A stretch of 12,171 nt of DNA from Cyanobacteria bacterium HKST-UBA02 (GTDB taxonomy: Bacteria; Cyanobacteriota; Vampirovibrionia; Obscuribacterales; Obscuribacteraceae). Below, piece after piece: positions 6,218 to 12,171 of this stretch; position 1 is the first letter of the stretch, and every line of letters begins with the position of its first letter. Below the pieces are notes generated by a model. It ran no database searches. It had not been told where the DNA came from and worked only from the letters and a program-made list of their open reading frames with translations. The position numbers were made by a program, and so were the translations under genes. The stretch covers positions 1-12,171 of the forward strand of contig JAGQHH010000143.1 in NCBI GenBank assembly GCA_020431945.1, written 5' to 3'.

Positions 6218-6722
6218 TCTTGAGAAGTCCGGGATCCTCGGTGGAGCGGCTCATCGGCAGACCTGAGTGCTCGAAGACCTCGATCATTCGCCAGTTTTCG
6301 GTGAGCACATAAGCAGAGAAGGACTCGATTCCCCGCTGGCGAGCCAGGGCGGTGAGATGAGCCAGGAGCAGGGAGCCTATACCCATGCCCTGATAGGGAT
6401 CGTCTACCACGAAAGCGATCTCGGCATCCTTATCCTGGTCACCGTCGTTGACGATATAGCGCCCGGTGGCCACCGGGGACATCTCGCCATTTTCCTCGAC
6501 AAATACGATCAGGGCTACATGGCTCTTGAAATCGACATTGGTGAAATAGTCGAGATCGCTATCGGTGAGAGCTTTTTTGGGGCTCAAAAAGCGGTAATAA
6601 CGCGAAATCGGCGAAAGGTGCGCCCAGACGGTGAGGAGATTCTCGCGGTCGGCCGGTCCGAGCTCCCGTATCAGGGCTTCCCTGCCGTCAAGAAGCCTCT
6701 CCATGGCCTGATAGGTGGTCAT
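6186..6722 (-). CDS. GNAT acetyltransferase resembling the catalytic domain of Pat protein lysine acetyltransferases
   Basis: A 178-residue single GNAT domain. The acetyl-CoA pyrophosphate-binding motif is QGMGIG (residues 111-116) following AEIAFVVDD with Glu101 in the usual catalytic area; a second-half element, TENWRMIEVFEHSGLP, matches the late helix of the fold. The N-terminal half (SPISRYYRFLSPKKAL, then DYFTNVDFKSHVALIVF) is characteristic of the GNAT domain of PatZ/YfiQ-type enzymes, which acetylate lysines such as that of acetyl-CoA synthetase. It lacks the large acyl-CoA-synthetase-like domain and any nucleotide-binding domain, so it is a stand-alone version. The ATG at 6722 is preferred; a TTG at 6758 that overlaps the stop of the preceding gene would add 12 residues. 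Its 3' end overlaps the small + strand ORF. Target protein unknown; neighbouring CoA-transferase and acetate kinase make central acetate metabolism a reasonable guess. Confidence 0.87.
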   Translation of the reverse strand: MTTYQAMERLLDGREALIRELGPADRENLLTVWAHLSPISRYYRFLSPKKALTDSDLDYFTNVDFKSHVALIVFVEENGEMSPVATGRYIVNDGDQDKDAEIAFVVDDPYQGMGIGSLLLAHLTALARQRGIESFSAYVLTENWRMIEVFEHSGLPMSRSTEDPGLLKINLSLKEAVS

Positions 6723-6754
6723 GAGGGGTAGTTTTCCAGAAGTGCCTGGTGGCG

Positions 6755-7030
6755 TCAATGCTTGCGAAAGGAGTCGAGGCGCTTGCGGAGACGTTCGGCT
6801 TCGCTGGTTCTGCCCTGCGCTTCGTAAATGACGATCAGCTCATCTAGAAAGCGAACCACCGCAAACTCAGCCCGGGTCATCTCTTCCTCGGCCATTTTGA
6901 GGCCGCCTTTCAAGAGCTTTTCGGCATGGTCGAGGTCGCCGGACAGTCTGGTCCGTTGGCTGAGAGCTATGAATGCGTCGAGACCGTCGTTCTTTTCTTC
7001 AGACATCAGATGTATTGCTTTGCTGTTCAT
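6755..7030 (-). CDS. Small TPR-like helical protein
   Basis: A 91-residue soluble, charged, all-helical protein. Two helix-turn-helix units are visible: residues about 15-48 (ALSQRTRLSGDLDHAEKLL) and 52-88 (RFLDELIVIYEAQGRTSEAE), each with the A/G and Y/L spacing of tetratricopeptide repeats. Such modules bind partner proteins. The ATG at 7030 is used; an in-frame ATG at 7006 (MSEEK) is an alternative, and neither has a clear ribosome site. It lies between the CoA-transferase and the GNAT gene, 32 bases from the latter's preferred start, so co-transcription is likely and a partner role for either enzyme is possible. It has no catalytic motif. Confidence 0.75.
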   Translation of the reverse strand: MNSKAIHLMSEEKNDGLDAFIALSQRTRLSGDLDHAEKLLKGGLKMAEEEMTRAEFAVVRFLDELIVIYEAQGRTSEAERLRKRLDSFRKH

Positions 7031-7190
7031 GCGTTTTCTATCGATGCTCCAATAGATACATCTTCTCCTGGCAACGAGATGATGTCATCGCTCTCCGTAT
7101 CGATTTTGGGTCGATCGGATACGCCTGCGATCATCCCTGGGGATGAACACCGATCATATACTGGGCACTGGTCATGGGCACTGGCACTGG
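7031..7190 (-). other. Intergenic region with GCACTGG repeats and a possible 35-codon leader ORF
   Basis: This 160-base gap after the CoA-transferase stop holds three GCACTGG copies (7165-7171, 7178-7184, 7184-7190), a hairpin TCATCC/GGATGA with loop CTGG (7131-7146), and on the - strand an ATG at 7134 opening 35 codons that end in a TGA (7027-7029) overlapping the ATG of the TPR-like gene as ATGA. The encoded peptide is acidic (IDTESDDIISLPGEDV). The coupling geometry is suggestive, but no ribosome site precedes its ATG, so I do not call it a gene. Confidence 0.35.
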
Positions 7191-8516
7191 TTATAGCCAG
7201 GGCACCGTGGCGCACTCTTTTTCGAGGCTCTCTCTGAATTTCGGATGGGCGATGCCGATCAGCTCGCGAGCCCGGTCTTTGAGATTCTTGCCGAATAGAT
7301 CCGCAATACCGTATTCGGTGGCGACATAATGAACGTCCGCCCGGGTGGTGACTACCCCCGAGCCTTTGCTGAGATGGGTGACGATACGGGAGACCGCTCC
7401 TCCCCTGGCTGTGGAGGGAATCGCGATGATCGGCTTGCCTCCCTCTGCCCGGGCGGCGCCGCGAATAAAGTCGACCTGACCGCCGAAGCCGCTATAGAGA
7501 GTCTCGCCAACCGAGTCTGAGCAGACCTGCCCGGAAAGGTCGACCTGGAGAGCCGAATTGATGGCAGTCATCTTGTAATTACGAGCGATCACGAAAGGAT
7601 CGTTGATGAAATCACTGGTCTGGAACTCGATCTGGGGGTTGTTGTCGATGAAGTCATAGAGACGCCTGCTGCCCATCACGAAACTAACCGCTATCTTCCC
7701 CTGCAGGACCGTCTTGCGGTCATTGGTGACGACTCCCAGCTCTACGAGATCGAGAATACCGTCCGAGAACATCTCGCTATGGATGCCCAGGTCTTTCTTG
7801 TCCTCGAGGTTTTTCAGTATCGCATCCGGTATTGTCCCGATACCCATCTGCAGGGTAGCGCCGTCTTCCACAAGGGTAGCCACATGCTTACCGATGGCGT
7901 CTGCTACTTCGTCGATGGGCTTGGGCTGGAGCTCGGGAAGCGGCCGGTCCGTCTCGACGATATGGTCGAGCCGACTGATATGGACAAAAGAGCGTCCCAG
8001 GGTGCGAGGCATCTGGCGATTGACCTCGGCGATTACTATCCTGGCAGCTTTACGGGCTGACAGAGAACAGTCCACCGATACGCCATAACTGCAAAAGCCG
8101 TGCTCATCAGGTGGTGACACTTGCAGAAGACAGACATCCAGGGGCAGGGTGCGGGAGCGGAAGAGGGAAGGGATTTCAGAGAGAAAGCAGGGGGTGTAGT
8201 CGGCCCGCCCTTCATTGACTGCTTCCCGGACGTTCTGTCCGATGAAGAGGGCGTGCACTTTGAAGGACTCGGCGTACTCCGGCTTGATATATTCCGCCGG
8301 ACCCATAGTCAGTATGTGGAATATCTCTACGTCTTTTAGCTCGCCGTTCCTATCGACAAGAGCCTCGATAAGGGGAACAGGCGCAGCGGCATTGGATTGC
8401 ACATAGATGCTGTCGCCGGATTTGATCCTTTTGATAGCCTCGGAGGCGGAAGTGACTTTTCGTTTGTATTCCGAGTGCCAGGCCATTGGTGTTGCGGTGC
8501 CTGTGTCTTTGAGCAT
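7191..8516 (-). CDS. Acetyl-CoA hydrolase/transferase family protein, 4-hydroxybutyrate CoA-transferase-like
   Basis: A 441-residue cytoplasmic CoA-transferase that would exchange CoA between acetyl-CoA and a carboxylic acid. Two lobes are present: an N-terminal acetyl-CoA hydrolase/transferase domain (about 15-195) and a C-terminal one (about 200-435). The C-lobe has the glycine-rich LQMGIGTIPDAIL, the catalytic glutamate in GIHSEMFSDG (Glu248) that forms the glutamyl-CoA thioester, and GFGGQVDFIRGAA (343-355) near the active site. Length and these motifs resemble 4-hydroxybutyrate CoA-transferase (AbfT) and related acetate CoA-transferases; the exact acceptor acid cannot be decided. The start is firm: AGGAGA (8520-8525) lies four bases ahead of the ATG and overlaps the TAG of hypF, only seven bases away, so the two genes are in one operon. 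Acetyl-CoA hydrolase activity is an alternative. Confidence 0.92.
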   Translation of the reverse strand: MLKDTGTATPMAWHSEYKRKVTSASEAIKRIKSGDSIYVQSNAAAPVPLIEALVDRNGELKDVEIFHILTMGPAEYIKPEYAESFKVHALFIGQNVREAVNEGRADYTPCFLSEIPSLFRSRTLPLDVCLLQVSPPDEHGFCSYGVSVDCSLSARKAARIVIAEVNRQMPRTLGRSFVHISRLDHIVETDRPLPELQPKPIDEVADAIGKHVATLVEDGATLQMGIGTIPDAILKNLEDKKDLGIHSEMFSDGILDLVELGVVTNDRKTVLQGKIAVSFVMGSRRLYDFIDNNPQIEFQTSDFINDPFVIARNYKMTAINSALQVDLSGQVCSDSVGETLYSGFGGQVDFIRGAARAEGGKPIIAIPSTARGGAVSRIVTHLSKGSGVVTTRADVHYVATEYGIADLFGKNLKDRARELIGIAHPKFRESLEKECATVPWL

Positions 8517-8519
8517 GAG

Positions 8520-8525
8520 TCTCCT
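8520..8525 (-). promoter_or_regulatory. Ribosome binding site of the CoA-transferase overlapping the hypF stop
   Basis: AGGAGA on the - strand begins inside the hypF stop codon (TAGGAGA) and is followed by CTC and the ATG at 8516. It is the clearest Shine-Dalgarno sequence in the - strand cluster and fixes this start. The arrangement favours re-initiation by ribosomes finishing hypF. Confidence 0.75.
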
Positions 8526-10902
8526 AGATTTTTCTCAGTTGTGCCAGGGCGACCACTGCCTGACCGAGGCTCAAGCCACCGTCATTGACAGGTACCCGGG
8601 CCGGCAGGAAAACATCGAAGCCCTGGCGTCGTAGCATCTTCTCCGCCATCATGGTCAGGACTCGGTTCTGGAAAACGCCCCCGGACATGCAGACTTGATT
8701 CAGTCCATAGCCTTCCCTGAGCTTGAGAGCCGTCTCGGCCATGATCACCGCGATGGTGTAATGAAAACGATATGCCAGGTCCAGGGCGGAACTGCCGCCG
8801 GTGTGGAGACGATAGAGCTGGCTCAGGGCCGGGGCCAGGGAGATTCTGGCGATTCCGTCGACCTCTTCGCTTTCGAAATCCAGGGGAAGGACGTCTTCGC
8901 CGGCGGTGCTTTTCCGGGCGGCTGCTTCGAGAAGCATGGCGGATTGTCCTTCGAAAGTATTGCTATGGCTTATGCCCAGGAGGCTCGAGACAGCTTCGAA
9001 AAGGCGTCCGCAACTGCTGGTCAGGGGCAGGTCCTCACCATTCTCGAGCTGATCGAAGGTGGCTGTCAGAGAGGCTTCTTCGAGCCCGGGTAGTTTCTCG
9101 ACGAGCTTCTCCCCGAATTGCCGGGCTCGATCCCGGTCGGCCTGCCAGAGTGCCGACAGGGCCATGCGCCAGGGCTCTCTGACGGCGGTCATGGAGCCGG
9201 GCATAGGCAGATAATCGATATGGGCAAGACGTTCAGAGGACCGGTAATCGCACTTGAGGAACTCGCCGCCCCAGAAATTGCCGTCCTCACCATATCCGAT
9301 ACCGTCGAAGGCGATGCCGATGACCGGATCGGTGAGTTTGTACTCCACCATGCAGGCTACGATATGGGCGTGGTGGTGCTGTACAGCCACCATGTCCGAG
9401 ATGGATGCCATGTCGATGGGGGGCTCCTCTGCTCTGTCCGGATCGCCGCCGGACCAGAGCTCGAAGAGATTGCTGGTGGCATAATCCGGATGCATATCGT
9501 AAGCGAGAATCTCCGGGCTCAGCTCGAAGAGACGTTGATAGCTCACCAGGGTCTCCCGGAGATGCTCTCTTGATTCCCGGTTGTCCAGGTCGCCTATGTG
9601 CTGGCTCAGATAAGCGCGGTTGCCGTCAATCACGCAGAATGTGTTTTTGAGATGGCCGCCCAGAGCCAGAACATGCTCGTTGATATAGAAATCGAGGCGC
9701 AGGGGAGCCGGCGCATAGCCCCGGGCTCTGCGAATGAGGCGGTTGGCGCCCAGCATCACCCGTGATACCGAATCGTCATAACGGCTCTCGATATCTCGGT
9801 CGTGGAGCAGAAAGCCGTCGGCGATGGACGAAAGGCGCTCCATGGCCTCGTCATTGCCGGTGGCGATGGGCTCTTCGGAAAAATTGCCGCTGGTCATCAC
9901 CAGGGGATTGTCCAGGTCTCTCGAGATGAGATGATGCAGGGGAGTATAGGGAAGCATTACTCCTAGCTCGTCGAGACCGGGGGCTATGCCATCCGGCAGG
10001 GCAGCGCCTTCTTTTATCCTGAGCAGAACAATCGGTCTCTGGGCACCGGTGAGGGCCCTGATCTCGTCTTTGTCCAGATGGCAATAGCGCGCGCAGGTAG
10101 CCAGATCGGGCATCATTACCGCCAGGGGCTTCTCTTCACGGTGTTTCCTCTCTCTCAGGCGGCTCACTGCCGCGTCATCGGTGGCCAGGCAGGCCAGGTG
10201 GAAACCTCCCAGCCCCTTGAGGGCGAGGATGCCACCATCGATGAGGAGGAGCTCGGCATTCTCCAGGGCATCGTCCCCTTTCGTAATCAGCTCGCTGCCG
10301 GTGAGCCGGAAGCTCAGGGACGGACCGCATCTGGCGCAGGCATTGGGCTGGGCGTGAAAGCGGCGGTCCCCGGGATCGAGGAATTCCGCCTGGCAGAGGT
10401 CGCACATGGCGAACCTGTCCATCACGGTGGAGGCCCGGTCATAGGGGAGCTTGTGGATGATGGTGAAACGCGGTCCGCAATTGGTGCAGTTGATAAACGG
10501 ATAACGATAGCGGCGGTCGCCTTTGTCGAAGAGCTCTGCCTGGCATTGCTCGCAGGTGGCGATGTCAGGGGATATCTCCAGGCGGCTGTCGTCTCGCCCT
10601 TCGCTGGTTTCGATCTCGAAACCTTCGGCCTCCAGGTCGCCTTCCCTGTAATGCACAGGCCAGACCCGGTCCACCACGGCGGCGTCGGGGGCATCGCTGC
10701 GCAGCCGGTCCATGAAAGAATCGATTTCCTGGCGGCTCCCGGCAACCGAAATCTCCACCGAGCCCCCGGCATTTTTCACCGTCCCGCGCAGACCCAGCTC
10801 CCGAGCCAGCCGGTAGACGAACGGACGAAAGCCGACGCCCTGAACCGTTCCGGTCACGACAATGTCGGCTGTCATGGTTTCTTTCTTGATCTCGGAAATC
10901 AT
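8524..10902 (-). CDS. hypF: Carbamoyltransferase HypF, [NiFe]-hydrogenase maturation factor
   Basis: A 792-residue HypF, which uses carbamoyl phosphate and ATP to carbamoylate HypE, the source of the cyanide ligands of [NiFe]-hydrogenase. All domains are present in order: acylphosphatase (about 12-100; GTVQGVGFRPFVYRLA with Arg26, and Asn44), two zinc fingers (Cys117/120 with Cys139/142, and Cys167/170 with Cys189/192), a YrdC-like domain (about 205-390; KGLGGFHLACLA, HREEKPLAVM) and a Kae1-like carbamoyltransferase (about 405-792; VQHHHAHIVACM, FDGIGYGEDG, CMSGGVFQNR, VNDGG). Length is full and no key motif is missing. The start at 10902 is used; the in-frame ATG at 10875 (MTADIVV) gives a terminus closer to known HypF and is equally possible, with no strong ribosome site at either. 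It heads the - strand cluster, ends seven bases before the CoA-transferase, and has no other hyp gene beside it in this window. Confidence 0.98.
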   Translation of the reverse strand: MISEIKKETMTADIVVTGTVQGVGFRPFVYRLARELGLRGTVKNAGGSVEISVAGSRQEIDSFMDRLRSDAPDAAVVDRVWPVHYREGDLEAEGFEIETSEGRDDSRLEISPDIATCEQCQAELFDKGDRRYRYPFINCTNCGPRFTIIHKLPYDRASTVMDRFAMCDLCQAEFLDPGDRRFHAQPNACARCGPSLSFRLTGSELITKGDDALENAELLLIDGGILALKGLGGFHLACLATDDAAVSRLRERKHREEKPLAVMMPDLATCARYCHLDKDEIRALTGAQRPIVLLRIKEGAALPDGIAPGLDELGVMLPYTPLHHLISRDLDNPLVMTSGNFSEEPIATGNDEAMERLSSIADGFLLHDRDIESRYDDSVSRVMLGANRLIRRARGYAPAPLRLDFYINEHVLALGGHLKNTFCVIDGNRAYLSQHIGDLDNRESREHLRETLVSYQRLFELSPEILAYDMHPDYATSNLFELWSGGDPDRAEEPPIDMASISDMVAVQHHHAHIVACMVEYKLTDPVIGIAFDGIGYGEDGNFWGGEFLKCDYRSSERLAHIDYLPMPGSMTAVREPWRMALSALWQADRDRARQFGEKLVEKLPGLEEASLTATFDQLENGEDLPLTSSCGRLFEAVSSLLGISHSNTFEGQSAMLLEAAARKSTAGEDVLPLDFESEEVDGIARISLAPALSQLYRLHTGGSSALDLAYRFHYTIAVIMAETALKLREGYGLNQVCMSGGVFQNRVLTMMAEKMLRRQGFDVFLPARVPVNDGGLSLGQAVVALAQLRKI

Positions 10903-10908
10903 TATGTC

Positions 10909-10937
10909 TTGATTGTAGTAGGTTAGAGCTACATAAG
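10909..10937 (+). promoter_or_regulatory. Weak candidate promoter toward the four-cysteine protein gene
   Basis: TTGATT at 10909-10914 and CATAAG at 10932-10937 are spaced 17 bases and resemble -35 and -10 boxes. This would give a leader of about 95 bases that contains the inverted repeat at 10948-10989. Both boxes are imperfect, so the call is tentative. No better promoter is seen for hypF on the other strand. Confidence 0.3.
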
Positions 10938-10947
10938 ATCAGGTATT

Positions 10948-10989
10948 TAAGGATAAATCGGTCCCGGGGCTGATGACCGGTAATCCTTA
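10948..10989. promoter_or_regulatory. Imperfect inverted repeat between divergent genes (operator or structured leader)
   Basis: An outer 7-bp stem (TAAGGAT at 10948-10954 with ATCCTTA at 10983-10989) and an inner 5-bp stem (CGGTC at 10959-10963 with GACCG at 10975-10979) are separated by a small internal loop (AAAT against GTA) and capped by an 11-base loop. It lies midway between the divergent starts of hypF and the 11040 gene. It could be a shared operator for a dimeric regulator, or a folded 5' leader of either transcript. Confidence 0.4.
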
Positions 10990-11039
10990 TGGCTCTAAGA
11001 TAGGCTTGTCTGCATTCTCTCAAACCAAGATTTTAAGAA

Positions 11040-11441
11040 GTGGATCTGAAGTATCCCCTAGCAAGGCTCTACGTCTATAACCAGTTGAATAGCGAGTCCG
11101 GCAGTTGTGCCCGGGCCATGGTGGGCGCTGCCTATGATTCGGGGCTCGTGACCGAGGGCAGTCTGGATGGCTTCGTCGAGGAGCTCGAGCGGGGCTCTGG
11201 TCATAAGGGTGGATGCTCGGCGCTCCTTGCCGCTCGACATCTCGCCGAGAAGCGCCTGGAGGAGAGTCATGGGAAAGACGCTCAGTCCGTGGCCGATAGC
11301 ATTGCCAGTCAGGTGTCCGATGAGATAGACAGGTACAAAGCGGAGCGCCGCCAGGTCTGCGAGAAGCCGTCCCCGGACGGATGCAGCGAGATGGCTCCGG
11401 TCATCTTCGACTTCCTGCTCCAGATTCTCAACAAGACCTGA
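11040..11441 (+). CDS. Small four-cysteine protein of unknown function
   Basis: A 133-residue protein starting at GTG 11040, with the purine-rich AAGAA just before it; the next in-frame ATG (residue 27) would cut into a well-conserved-looking helical start, so GTG is preferred. It is soluble, mostly helical and highly charged, without signal peptide or membrane segment. Four cysteines (23, 59, 107, 115) could form a metal site or disulfides, but their spacing is not a standard motif. Codon use (GAG, CTC, GGC) matches the - strand genes, supporting a real gene. It is transcribed away from hypF and its TGA ends one base before the stop of the cytochrome gene on the other strand, with no room for a conventional terminator between them. 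I do not recognise the family. Confidence 0.65.
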   Translation: MDLKYPLARLYVYNQLNSESGSCARAMVGAAYDSGLVTEGSLDGFVEELERGSGHKGGCSALLAARHLAEKRLEESHGKDAQSVADSIASQVSDEIDRYKAERRQVCEKPSPDGCSEMAPVIFDFLLQILNKT

Positions 11442-11442
11442 T

Positions 11443-12165
11443 CTATTTTTTCTCGGGCAGGGTGAGCAGAAAGTCAGTTATCTGGCCGATGGTCTCATCC
11501 GGAAGATTGAGGGGCGGCATGGTGTAGGAGCTCGGATGATACTGATCCGCTCCGAACATCACTATGGCACCATTTTTGATGCGATTCTCGATATAGGCTT
11601 TGCTGCGGTAGGCGCCTATGCCGTCGAGATTCGGTCCCAGTCGTCCGCCCCTTCCTCCTATGGAATGGCAGGCGGCGCAGCCCGAGTCGCGATAAGCCTT
11701 GAGACCGGCGTTGCTCGACTCGGTAGGCTCGGCGGGTTTGAAAGAGAAGCCCTCCGGGAGGCTATCCCCTTCGCCTTTGTGCCCGGTTACTTTGATTGGT
11801 GTTTTCAGCTCCGGGAGGGACATGAGATAAGTGGCTATGGTAGCTGCATCGGAATGACTCAGCTTCATATGGTCCATGAGCTTTTTCGGATCGGGATAAG
11901 GCAGGGGCGGCAGGTCGGGCTCGGGTATGGAGCCGGTGAGCAGGGCCTCGATGAACTCCCGGGAACGGTGCTTGCCTATTCCGTCAAGAGGCGGTCCAAT
12001 GAATCCGCCGTCGCCGGACACGAAATGACAGTGCAGGCAACCCTGCTGCTCCAGGAGTTTGCGTGCTTTTTTAGCGGGCACGCTGGCAGGGGCCGGACAG
12101 TCCGAGACCAGAGGGGCGCCTGCGGCGATGAGCATTGCTACTAAAAGGGAGAGCTTCTTTTTCAT
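11443..12165 (-). CDS. Diheme cytochrome c, exported
   Basis: A 240-residue exported electron-transfer protein. An N-terminal signal peptide is clear (MKKK, hydrophobic 5-19). A cysteine at 23 (VSDC) is not a standard lipobox because Asp precedes it, so a soluble periplasmic form is more likely than a lipoprotein. Two class I cytochrome c domains follow: domain 1 with CLHCH (43-47), GPPLDGIG and a possible Met ligand at 97 or 100; domain 2 with CAACH (163-167), GPNLDGIG and Met216 in YTMPPLN as the sixth ligand. The two halves are similar (GPxLDGIG then RSxxxIE), suggesting internal duplication, joined by a Pro/Glu-rich linker about 118-150. The ATG at 12165 lies six bases from the window edge, so its promoter and upstream partner are not visible. 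It converges with the 11040 gene. Electron partner unknown. Confidence 0.92.
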   Translation of the reverse strand: MKKKLSLLVAMLIAAGAPLVSDCPAPASVPAKKARKLLEQQGCLHCHFVSGDGGFIGPPLDGIGKHRSREFIEALLTGSIPEPDLPPLPYPDPKKLMDHMKLSHSDAATIATYLMSLPELKTPIKVTGHKGEGDSLPEGFSFKPAEPTESSNAGLKAYRDSGCAACHSIGGRGGRLGPNLDGIGAYRSKAYIENRIKNGAIVMFGADQYHPSSYTMPPLNLPDETIGQITDFLLTLPEKK

Positions 12166-12171
12166 GAACTA

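Noticed and set aside
10078..10926. Long + strand open frame of 282 codons opposite hypF
   Set aside because: It is fully antisense to the well-supported HypF coding sequence, has no recognisable domain, and arises from the strong GC-biased codon use of hypF. The same applies to frames at 8695-9093, 8772-9182 and 9118-9573.
12073..12165. Cytochrome as a lipoprotein
   Set aside because: Cys23 follows the hydrophobic segment, but Asp at the preceding position does not fit a lipobox, so a normal signal-peptidase I product is preferred.

Overview
The window is bacterial: compact genes, polycistronic blocks, AGGAG-type ribosome sites on some genes and ATGA stop/start overlaps on others. The core gene set (hydrogenase maturation factor HypF, acetate kinase, an acetate/4-hydroxybutyrate-type CoA-transferase, a diheme cytochrome c with an export signal) points to an anaerobe or facultative anaerobe with a periplasm or other extracytoplasmic cytochrome space. 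I cannot name the phylum from sequence alone.

Layout. Positions 1-2733 are an accessory-looking, more AT-rich block on the + strand: a promoter-like leader, a small secreted protein (280-756), a putative zinc peptidase of the M15/D-Ala-D-Ala carboxypeptidase fold with an N-terminal helical region and a C-terminal fibronectin III-like domain (874-2268), then about 465 bases without a convincing gene but with several hairpins and a telomere-like C/A repeat. From 2734 to 10902 nearly all genes lie on the - strand with strong CTC/CTG/GAG-type codon use. In transcription order they are hypF, CoA-transferase, a small TPR-like helical protein, a Pat-like GNAT acetyltransferase, then (after a gap holding a small + strand membrane protein ORF) a beta-CASP metallo-beta-lactamase RNase, acetate kinase and a multi-pass membrane protein. 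The last three are tightly coupled by overlapping stops and starts. At 10903-11039 a divergent intergenic region with an imperfect inverted repeat separates hypF from a small four-cysteine protein (11040-11441, +), which converges with one base between onto a diheme cytochrome c (11443-12165, -).

How it fits together. The - strand run collects functions around the acetyl-CoA/acetate node: CoA-transferase, acetate kinase (acetyl phosphate and ATP) and a likely protein acetyltransferase, with a hydrogenase maturation factor and an mRNA-processing-type nuclease. This suggests a fermentative or redox-stress regulon, but co-regulation is inferred from arrangement only. No phosphotransacetylase, other hyp gene or hydrogenase subunit lies in the window.

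Most unusual points: acetate kinase carries a C-terminal tail of six-residue repeats with a cysteine at nearly every repeat, encoded by 18-base tandem DNA repeats that run into the start of the next gene; an A-run there would fuse acetate kinase to the downstream membrane protein by a -1 slip; and the M15-type peptidase has no visible signal peptide although its likely substrate is outside the cytoplasm. I found no CRISPR array, tRNA, rRNA, transposase or integrase.
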